Positions 1 to 5,176 of a stretch of 6,791 nt of DNA are shown here, in pieces. The stretch covers positions 1 through 6,791 of the forward strand of contig JAGRMK010000212.1 in the NCBI GenBank assembly GCA_020441345.1. Reading direction: 5' to 3'. The notes beneath the pieces were generated by a model. That model made no database searches, was not told where the DNA came from, and saw nothing but the letters and a program-made list of their open reading frames with translations. Numbering within the stretch: the first letter of the stretch is position 1; each line of letters starts with the position of its first letter. The translations under genes were made by a program, and so were the position numbers. The DNA comes from Paracoccaceae bacterium. Lineage in GTDB: Bacteria > Pseudomonadota > Alphaproteobacteria > Rhodobacterales > Rhodobacteraceae.

Positions 1-1262
1 CGCTGATGAACTATCTGATCGCCCGGAAATCGGGCGGGCAGTTCATCCTGCGGCTGGACGACACCGACCAGGAACGTTCGAAACAGGAATACGTGGACGG
101 CATCAAGGCCGATCTGGACTGGCTGGGGCTGCACTGGGACCGGGTCGAGCGCCAGTCCGAGCGCCTCGACCGCTATGGCGAGATGGCCGAGGCGCTACGC
201 GGGGCGGGGCGGTTCTACGAGTGTTTCGAAACGCCGACCGAGTTGGACCTCAAGCGCAAGAAGCAGCTCAACATGGGCAAACCTCCGGTTTATGACCGGG
301 CGGCGATGGCGCTGGACGCGGCGGCGCGCGATGCGCTGCGTGCCGAGGGGCGCGAAGGGTATTGGCGGTTCCAGCTGGATCTGGAGCGGATCGAATGGAC
401 CGATGGCATCCTCGGGCCGATCTCGATCGACGCGGCCTCGGTCTCGGACCCGGTTCTGATCCGCGCCGACGGTCAGGTGCTCTATACCTTCGCCTCGTCC
501 GTGGATGACATGGACATGGGCGTCACGCATATCGTGCGCGGCGGCGACCATGTGACCAACACCGCGACGCAGATCCAGATCATCCGCGCGATGGGCGGCA
601 CGCCGCCCGAATTCGCGCATCACTCGCTGCTGACCGGCCCGCAGGGAGAGGCGCTGTCCAAGCGTCTCGGCACGCTGAGCCTGCGCGATCTGCGCGCGCA
701 GGGGGTCGAGCGCATGGCTCTGCTGTCGCTGATGGCGCGGCTGGGTTCGTCGCAGCCGGTAGAGCTGCGCGCCGACCTTGACGAAATCGCCGAGGGGTTC
801 GATCTGTCGCAATTCGGCGCGGCGCCGACCAAGTTCGACGCCGAAGACCTGTGGCCACTGACGCGCGCGCATGTGCAGGCGCTGCCCTTCGCGGCCGTGG
901 CCGAGCGGCTCGCCGGTCTGGGCGTTCCGGCCGACATCGCCCCGGCGTTCTGGGACGTGGCGCGCGAGAACATCACCCGGCTCGAGGATCTGGGCGCGTG
1001 GTGGACACTGTGCCGCGACGGCGCGCAGCCGCTGGTCGCCGAAGAGGACGCGGGGTTCGTCGCCGAGGCCCTGACCCTGCTGCCGCCGCCGCCCTATGGG
1101 CCGACCGCCTGGGCGGATTGGACCGCCGCGGTGAAAACCGCCACCGGGCGCAAGGGCAAGGGCCTGTTCATGCCGCTGCGCAAGGCCGTGACGGGGATGG
1201 ATCATGGACCGGACATGGCGTCGCTGATGCCGCTGCTGCAAAAGGTTCCCGGGCGCGGCTGA
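1..1262 (+). CDS. gltX: Glutamyl-tRNA synthetase (GltX), 5' partial
   Basis: Cytoplasmic class I aminoacyl-tRNA synthetase that attaches glutamate to tRNA(Glu). The frame is open to the left edge (codon phase starts at base 3), so the true start and the HIGH motif lie upstream. The ATG at 6 is internal: it sits in the segment that follows HIGH in the family. Counting from that Met, visible motifs are LRLDDTD (15-21), the glutamate/tRNA-binding stretch HIVRGGDHVTNT (175-186) and the KMSKS-type loop as ALSKR (216-220), followed by the C-terminal anticodon-binding helical part. The 418 visible residues plus about 20 missing ones match the roughly 440-residue alphaproteobacterial form. The zinc site of the E. 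coli enzyme appears absent, since only one Cys is present near YECFE (71-75). The first motif has Asp where Glu is usual (LRxEDTD). Many alphaproteobacteria carry two GltX paralogues, and which one this is cannot be told here. It has no functional link to the genes to the right, and no strong U-tract terminator follows it. Confidence 0.95.
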   Translation, partial: LMNYLIARKSGGQFILRLDDTDQERSKQEYVDGIKADLDWLGLHWDRVERQSERLDRYGEMAEALRGAGRFYECFETPTELDLKRKKQLNMGKPPVYDRAAMALDAAARDALRAEGREGYWRFQLDLERIEWTDGILGPISIDAASVSDPVLIRADGQVLYTFASSVDDMDMGVTHIVRGGDHVTNTATQIQIIRAMGGTPPEFAHHSLLTGPQGEALSKRLGTLSLRDLRAQGVERMALLSLMARLGSSQPVELRADLDEIAEGFDLSQFGAAPTKFDAEDLWPLTRAHVQALPFAAVAERLAGLGVPADIAPAFWDVARENITRLEDLGAWWTLCRDGAQPLVAEEDAGFVAEALTLLPPPPYGPTAWADWTAAVKTATGRKGKGLFMPLRKAVTGMDHGPDMASLMPLLQKVPGRG

Positions 1263-1334
1263 GGCGAAGCCTGACGAAACGCCGATGTCTGCGCGGTTCT
1301 CAGGACGGCCAGGGCACGCGGTTCTTCGCTATCC

Positions 1335-1404
1335 GGCATGCGCCTTGGCACCGCTGCCGCCGCAACCGACCAGCTGACGATGATCGCGTGGCAAGAGGCA
1401 TGCC
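1335..1404. repeat. Imperfect inverted repeat, long stem-loop
   Basis: GGCATGC at 1335-1341 pairs with GCATGCC at 1398-1404. After a 2x2 mismatch the stem continues with CTTG (1344-1347) against CAAG (1392-1395), then one mismatch and CA/TG. The loop is about 38 bases. It lies just after gltX and could be an RNA structure in the gltX 3' end or a relic. No function is claimed, and the mismatches make chance pairing possible in GC-rich DNA. Confidence 0.35.
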
Positions 1405-1504
1405 CCGGCAACCGGCAGGATCGGAATCGCCCGGTCCGCGCGCGGCGTGATCGCACGCGAGCTGCGGTAGTCGCGCCCTGGCGCCGGTATTGATGCCGAG
1501 TCGG

Positions 1505-1514
1505 AAACGCGTTT
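1505..1514. promoter_or_regulatory. Perfect 10-bp palindrome AAACGCGTTT
   Basis: Perfect dyad of AAAC and GTTT half-sites in the gap upstream of the polysaccharide operon. It is the everted counterpart of the palindrome at 1731-1740, which uses the same half-sites in the other order. It is a possible protein-binding site, but one perfect 10-bp palindrome is expected by chance roughly every thousand bases, so support is weak. Confidence 0.25.
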
Positions 1515-1611
1515 GATCGCCCATCTGCGACAGTCGGCCCATTGCGCGCCGATTGTTCGCATTTTCGGAACGGCTTGGCGCCGATTCTCCCCTTTTCCCT
1601 TTCGATTGTTT

Positions 1612-1641
1612 CGGCTTCAGCGTGAATTCCGCTGAAAGCCG
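1612..1641. promoter_or_regulatory. Strong hairpin / inverted repeat in the operon leader region
   Basis: CGGCTTCAGCG (1612-1622) pairs with CGCTGAAAGCCG (1630-1641). This gives eleven base pairs with a single bulged A and a 7-base loop TGAATTC. It is the best inverted repeat in the gap. No U-run follows on either strand, so it does not look like a standard intrinsic terminator. It could be an operator for a dimeric regulator or a structured element in a 5' leader of the operon starting at 1850. Confidence 0.5.
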
Positions 1642-1710
1642 CCGGATTGTCGTGAACCTGCCCCAAACAAGCCCCATTCCACCGCGATTACAGAGGAAAG
1701 AAGCAACAAT

Positions 1711-1740
1711 ACCGGCTTCCTTTCACGCCGGTTTCGAAAC
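1711..1740. promoter_or_regulatory. Overlapping inverted repeats: ACCGGC/GCCGGT stem and palindrome GTTTCGAAAC
   Basis: ACCGGC (1711-1716) and GCCGGT (1727-1732) form a 6-bp stem with a 10-base loop. Its right arm overlaps by two bases a perfect 10-bp palindrome GTTTCGAAAC (1731-1740). A related near-palindrome GTTTGAAAC lies at 1793-1801. These sit about 50-140 bases before the first gene of the operon, where operator sites would be expected. The regulator is unknown, and the assignment rests on symmetry and position only. Confidence 0.35.
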
Positions 1741-1838
1741 AGTGGACGAGTGTGGTGATGGTTCGGATGAGCAATCTAGAGATCACAAGAGGGTTTGAAA
1801 CGGGCCCGATAGTCCGGCGGACCCCGGATCTCCGTCCT

Positions 1839-1843
1839 GGGGG
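1839..1843 (+). promoter_or_regulatory. Ribosome binding site of the adaptor gene
   Basis: GGGGG ends 6 bases before the ATG at 1850. It is not a textbook AGGAGG. The start is still well fixed: an in-frame stop lies at 1796-1798, and no ATG, GTG or TTG occurs in frame between that stop and 1850. Confidence 0.5.
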
Positions 1844-1849
1844 TGCGAC

Positions 1850-3574
1850 ATGAGCACAACCTGGTATCCAACGACCGACGGCGACGGTCCAGGATCGCGC
1901 CCCACGCCGCGTCACATCATTCCCCAAGGCGACGTCCCGGCACCCGCCGACGCCCGGCCTTTCACGCCGCGTCACAACATCCCCATGCAGGCCGAGCTTC
2001 CGGTTCGCCCGCCCGCGACGCCTGTCATGCAAGCAACGACTGTCATGCAAGCGACGCCTGTCAAGCCCGCGGAACCCACGGCACCCGCGGCGCCTGCCGT
2101 CCAGGTGCCCGAGCCGCTTTCTGTCGTCTGGCAGGGCGTGGAATACCGCGCATTGCGCTGGGACGTGCACGGGTTCGATCTGGAAACCGCGATCCCGCGC
2201 ATCGTTGCGCCAGGGCGGGGACGCGTCTTTGACCTGACCGTGCTGATCGGGCAGGGCGGAACGCGGATCGAAATGCGCGTTCAGGCGCGAATCGCCAATC
2301 CCGACGACCCCGCGCCGACACGGTTCGATTTCGTTGATCTGGATCGCGCGCAGTCCGAGGTTCTGCACCGGATCGTTGACGCGATCGTGTCGCAGCAGGC
2401 GCTGTCGCTGACCCGGTTGCTCAACGAGACCGAGCAGACCCGCGAGGCCCGCAAGGAAACCGGCGCCCGGATGCGTCGGTTTCGGTCGGGGTTCCAGTTG
2501 ACGCTGGCGGGCAGCGTTCTGGCGGTTGCGGGGCTACTGACCTGGTCCAGCTTCTCGACCGTAAAGGCGCGCTATGCGGCGATCACCGTTGGGGCGACCA
2601 GCCTTTCGGTGCCGGTCGCCGGACGAATCAGCCGCTTGACGGTAGGTCCGGGCGAGACGCTTACCACCGGCGAGGTGCTGGGTTATGTGCGCCCGTCCGA
2701 CTTCGAAGATCGGCTGGAGGCCGCCACGGCACGCCGCCGCAGCCTGGAAGTCGAGCGCGCCGAGCTTTTGGCACGGCGCGGAACGATGGCACAATTGTCG
2801 GATATTGCGATTGCCGACAACGGGTCGGACCGGGCGCGTCTGGAAGAAACGCTGCTGCTTGCCGAACGCCGTTTGAGCGTCGAACAGTCGTTGTTGGCGG
2901 CGCTGCAAGGCAACGGCCTGCCAACTGCCAGCCGCCTGCGTGAGCGCGCGCGCCAAGAAGCGGCGGTGCTGCGCGCCGAAACCGACGTTCTGGACGTGCG
3001 CGCCCGGCTGGCGACGCTGGCGCGCGCTGAAACCCTGGCGCCGCTGGGTGTCGCGCAGGGCGATCTGCGGTCCGGAACCGCGACGCTGGACTCGGTGGAT
3101 CTGCGGCTTGCCGCGCTGAACGAGGAAATCGACCACCTGACGCTGCGCGAGGCGCGGGCCGAATTCGGAGAGCCGATCCTGTCGCCATGCGACTGCACGG
3201 TGCAGCAAATCGACCGGCGGGTTGGCGAATGGGCCGAGCCCTCGGGCCCGCTTGCGGTGCTCGTTGGCCACGAAAACCCGACGATTCACGCGCTGGTTCT
3301 GGCCGAAAATGCTCGCGACATCGACATGGGCGACCGCGCGCGCATCGAACTGGCCAATGGCAGCACGCTGGACGGCCAGGTCGCGCGGCTGGACTACGAT
3401 GCGCATTGGCGCGGTTACGCCGGGTTGCAGGATACCGTGTTCGCCGCCGACCGCTATGCCCGCCTCGAAATCACGCCGAACAGCCCCTTGACCGGGCCGG
3501 TTGGCATGGTCGCGCAGGTCAGTATCCACACCAGCAATCTGTTTGCCACGGCTGCCGGACTGGTGGGGCTGTGA
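1850..3574 (+). CDS. Alg44-like inner-membrane polysaccharide adaptor (degenerate PilZ domain + HlyD/membrane-fusion domain)
   Basis: 574 residues. Order of parts: a proline/alanine-rich cytoplasmic arm (1-87) with short repeats; a PilZ-like beta domain (about 88-182); one membrane helix (about 214-233); the first half of a biotinyl-lipoyl-like fold (about 243-281, with VPVAGRISRL and the turn VGPGETL); helical, coiled-coil-rich stretches (about 283-437, broken near 319-326, 353-357 and 396-412); and the second lipoyl half (about 441-473) followed by a beta-barrel-like tail. This is the architecture of Alg44, the cyclic di-GMP-sensing co-polymerase of alginate synthesis, but longer than the roughly 390-residue Pseudomonas protein because of the N-terminal arm and longer helical hairpin. 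Where canonical PilZ has (D/N)xSxxG, this protein has R103-W-D105-V-H-G108, and no RxxxR precedes it, so ordinary cyclic di-GMP binding is doubtful. SPCDC (445-449) puts two cysteines in the periplasm. First gene of the operon; its stop overlaps the synthase start by one base. A generic HlyD secretion protein is less likely given the Alg8-like partner. Confidence 0.88.
   Translation: MSTTWYPTTDGDGPGSRPTPRHIIPQGDVPAPADARPFTPRHNIPMQAELPVRPPATPVMQATTVMQATPVKPAEPTAPAAPAVQVPEPLSVVWQGVEYRALRWDVHGFDLETAIPRIVAPGRGRVFDLTVLIGQGGTRIEMRVQARIANPDDPAPTRFDFVDLDRAQSEVLHRIVDAIVSQQALSLTRLLNETEQTREARKETGARMRRFRSGFQLTLAGSVLAVAGLLTWSSFSTVKARYAAITVGATSLSVPVAGRISRLTVGPGETLTTGEVLGYVRPSDFEDRLEAATARRRSLEVERAELLARRGTMAQLSDIAIADNGSDRARLEETLLLAERRLSVEQSLLAALQGNGLPTASRLRERARQEAAVLRAETDVLDVRARLATLARAETLAPLGVAQGDLRSGTATLDSVDLRLAALNEEIDHLTLREARAEFGEPILSPCDCTVQQIDRRVGEWAEPSGPLAVLVGHENPTIHALVLAENARDIDMGDRARIELANGSTLDGQVARLDYDAHWRGYAGLQDTVFAADRYARLEITPNSPLTGPVGMVAQVSIHTSNLFATAAGLVGL
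1903..1976 (+). repeat. 14-bp direct repeat encoding TPRH(I/N)IP, 60 bases apart
   Basis: CACGCCGCGTCACA occurs at 1903-1916 and again at 1963-1976, in the same reading frame. It encodes TPRHIIP (residues 19-25) and TPRHNIP (39-45) in the cytoplasmic arm of the adaptor. The 20-residue spacing suggests internal duplication of a short linear motif or linker unit. Confidence 0.7.
2015..2065 (+). repeat. 18-bp tandem repeat (about 2.8 copies) inside the adaptor arm
   Basis: The unit CTGTCATGCAAGCRACGM starts at 2022 and 2040, and a diverged third copy starts at 2058; the unit tail GCGACGC also precedes the first copy (2015-2021). It is in frame and encodes the repeated TPVMQAT/TVMQAT/TPVKPA stretch (about residues 56-73). 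Being a multiple of three, copy-number change by slippage would lengthen or shorten the linker without a frameshift. Confidence 0.75.
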
Positions 3575-5136
3575 TGGCGGGGTCTTCGACACATCTGCGC
3601 ACCTCACCGGCAACGAGCTGGGGTGTCGCGCTGGCCTTGTGGCTGGCGATGATCGTCGCGCTGTTCGGCATGATCCCCGAGCGGGCGCTGAACGTCGGCA
3701 GCAGCGCGTTCTTCGTATCCTTTGGCGCAATCGGCCTGTGGCGCTGGTCCTGGGGCGGGTTTCACATGCTGCGCGCCTGGGCCTATACGCGTCACGTCTT
3801 CCCGATGATCCGCCGCCGCGCCGAGGCCGATCCCGCCGTGCAGGGGCGCCACGTCGCCGTTGTCGTCCTGAGTTGGAAAATGGGCGATGCGATGAACGGC
3901 GCGGTCTTTGGCAACCTGTTCCGCGATATCCTGGACTACAGCGGTCATGGCACGGTGGTTGCGGCGGTCTCGTCGCAGCAGGACGTGGCGCTGATCTCGC
4001 ATGTGCACCGCAGCATCGACCGCGCGGGCGGTATCCGCCTGGCCTTCACCATGCAGGACGGCACCGGCAAGCGCAGCGCAATGGCCGATGCATTGGCCCG
4101 GTTGCGCGAAATGGGCGTGCCGCCCGATTGCCCCGGCATCCTGATGGATGGCGACACGCTGGTCGAGCCGGGCACGATCCGCCGCACCGCGTCGATCCTG
4201 CTGCACCAGCCGACCGTGGGTGCGCTGACGATGGACAACACGCCTCTGGTCGCGGGACGCACGATGGACCGCGAGTGGTATCGCCTGCGCATGGCGCAGC
4301 GCCATGTCTACATGTCCTCGATGGCGATGTCGGGCCGGGTTCTGGTGCTGACAGGCCGCTGGTCGATGTTCCGCACGCAGATCATGACCGATCCCAATTT
4401 CGCCGCCAACCTGCTGGAGGATGTGCTGCATCATCCGCGTCTTGGCCCGATCACCATGCTGACCGGCGATGACAAGTCGACCTGGCGCTGGGTGGTCGAG
4501 CAGGGGTGGGATGTCACCTATGTGCCCGATGTGGTGATCTATTGCCTGGAATCTCTGCCCGGCAAAGGGTTCTTTGCGGATACCATCGGTTTGCAAAAGC
4601 GCTGGTTCGGCAACATGGCCCGCGGTGGAGCCAAGGCGCTCAAGCTCGGCCCGCGAAAGCTGGGGTTCTTCACCTGGCTGGCATTGCTTGATCAGCGGGT
4701 GACGATGTGGACACCGCTTTTCGGCATCGTGTTCTTCACCACCGCTGCCGTGATGCACGACCCGGCCTTTCTGGCGATCTATGTGCTTTGGGTTTCCCTG
4801 ACGCGCACCGTGCATTCCTCGCTGGTTGGTCTGGTCGCACGGCGCTGGCACCCGGTCTTTCCGCTGCTGACCTACTACGGTCAGGTGGTCGGCGCGGCGA
4901 TCAAGATCTTTGTCTCGCACAATCCCAACGTCCAGAAATGGACCCGCCAGAATACCGGCGCCAAATCGGCGGCCTTCGACCCCTCTGCGCCGCGCGCCGA
5001 ATCCCGGTTCATGTTGATCGGGTCACTGGTGGCCTTTGTGTCGCTGGTGCTGATCGTGAGCAATGTGACCTCGGACAGCCGACGCTTCGATTTGCAGGCC
5101 GACGACCTTGTCGCGGAGCTGATCCATGGCCGTTGA
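3574..5136 (+). CDS. Alg8-like processive family 2 glycosyltransferase (exopolysaccharide/polyuronate synthase)
   Basis: 520 residues from the ATG at 3574, whose A is the last base of the adaptor stop (TGATG). GGTGGGG at 3562-3568 is a plausible ribosome site, and the coupling supports this start over upstream in-frame starts inside the adaptor gene. Two membrane helices (about 15-33 and 42-58) precede a cytoplasmic GT-A domain, and about four more follow (about 365-393, 397-418, 426-446, 478-498). Catalytic landmarks fit Alg8, mannuronan synthase: GKR (165-167), MDGDT with the DxD pair D192/D194 that binds the metal and nucleotide sugar, TGDDKSTW (297-304) with the likely catalytic Asp, and QKRWFGNM (341-348) at the QxxRW position. 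The Gln of QxxRW is Leu340. Length is close to the roughly 494 residues of Pseudomonas Alg8. It probably polymerises the chain and forms the inner-membrane pore. Donor sugar is inferred: the neighbouring ugd points to UDP-glucuronate, not GDP-mannuronate. Not cellulose or hyaluronan synthase by its motifs. Confidence 0.88.
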   Translation: MAGSSTHLRTSPATSWGVALALWLAMIVALFGMIPERALNVGSSAFFVSFGAIGLWRWSWGGFHMLRAWAYTRHVFPMIRRRAEADPAVQGRHVAVVVLSWKMGDAMNGAVFGNLFRDILDYSGHGTVVAAVSSQQDVALISHVHRSIDRAGGIRLAFTMQDGTGKRSAMADALARLREMGVPPDCPGILMDGDTLVEPGTIRRTASILLHQPTVGALTMDNTPLVAGRTMDREWYRLRMAQRHVYMSSMAMSGRVLVLTGRWSMFRTQIMTDPNFAANLLEDVLHHPRLGPITMLTGDDKSTWRWVVEQGWDVTYVPDVVIYCLESLPGKGFFADTIGLQKRWFGNMARGGAKALKLGPRKLGFFTWLALLDQRVTMWTPLFGIVFFTTAAVMHDPAFLAIYVLWVSLTRTVHSSLVGLVARRWHPVFPLLTYYGQVVGAAIKIFVSHNPNVQKWTRQNTGAKSAAFDPSAPRAESRFMLIGSLVAFVSLVLIVSNVTSDSRRFDLQADDLVAELIHGR

Positions 5137-5162
5137 CCTTACCCTTTTCCCCGGTTTTACCC

Positions 5163-5167
5163 AGGAG
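5163..5167 (+). promoter_or_regulatory. Ribosome binding site fixing the export lipoprotein start
   Basis: AGGAG lies 9 bases before the ATG at 5177. An in-frame ATG at 5126, inside the end of the synthase gene, would add 17 residues before a signal peptide that is already complete and has no comparable ribosome site, so 5177 is preferred. Confidence 0.75.
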
Positions 5168-5176
5168 CACACCGTC

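Larger units (their letters stand above)
1263..1849. other. 587-base intergenic region, probable control region of the polysaccharide operon
   Basis: No reading frame here looks like a real protein. Candidate frames on both strands are arginine/proline-rich shadows with no good ribosome site. No tRNA, rRNA or CRISPR structure was seen. The left part (about 1263-1500) is as GC-rich as the genes. The right part (about 1550-1800) is clearly richer in A and T, as expected for a promoter and leader. The region holds an imperfect long stem-loop (1335-1404), two 10-bp palindromes (1505-1514 and 1731-1740), an 11-bp hairpin (1612-1641) and a 9-bp direct repeat GCGCCGATT (1546-1554 and 1578-1586, spaced 32 bases, about three helical turns). 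A small stem CGGC/GCCG (1571-1583) followed by a C/T-rich tract (1585-1604) is the only weak terminator candidate for gltX. I could not pick a convincing -35/-10 pair. Confidence 0.7.

Noticed and set aside
1262..1272. AGGC-GAA-GCCT mini-hairpin at the gltX stop, considered as a terminator
   Set aside because: Only four base pairs and not followed by a T-run.
1285..1377. 30-codon ATG frame just after gltX
   Set aside because: No ribosome site and no recognisable feature; chance frame.
851..1450. Plus-strand 199-codon frame overlapping gltX out of frame
   Set aside because: Mostly a shadow of gltX with strongly biased Arg/Gly content. Its extension into the gap shows no domain.
1555..1571. 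GTTC-N9-GAAC dyad, considered as an SOS/LexA box
   Set aside because: The alphaproteobacterial LexA box is a direct repeat GTTC-N7-GTTC. This is inverted with a different spacing.
1202..1677. Minus-strand frames of 125-154 codons across the gltX end and the gap
   Set aside because: Composition is Arg/Ala/Pro-rich, as expected from antisense GC-rich DNA. There is no recognisable family, no good ribosome site, and one frame overlaps the gltX coding end.
1553..1798. Plus-strand 81-codon frame in the AT-richer part of the gap
   Set aside because: It begins with TTG, has no Shine-Dalgarno site, spans the hairpin and palindromes, and has no recognisable similarity. More likely leader DNA.
3187..3573. 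Upstream extension of the synthase frame into the adaptor gene
   Set aside because: The added residues are Arg/Gly-rich shadow of the adaptor, while the start at 3574 has a stop-start overlap and gives an Alg8-like length.
2534..3730. 398-codon minus-strand frame antisense to the adaptor (similar long ones at 3604-4920 and 5009-6226)
   Set aside because: Typical antisense shadows in high-GC coding DNA. The plus-strand frames carry clear domains and motifs throughout.
5126..5176. Earlier in-frame ATG of the export lipoprotein
   Set aside because: It would overlap the synthase gene and put 17 residues before a complete lipoprotein signal. AGGAG is correctly placed for the ATG at 5177.
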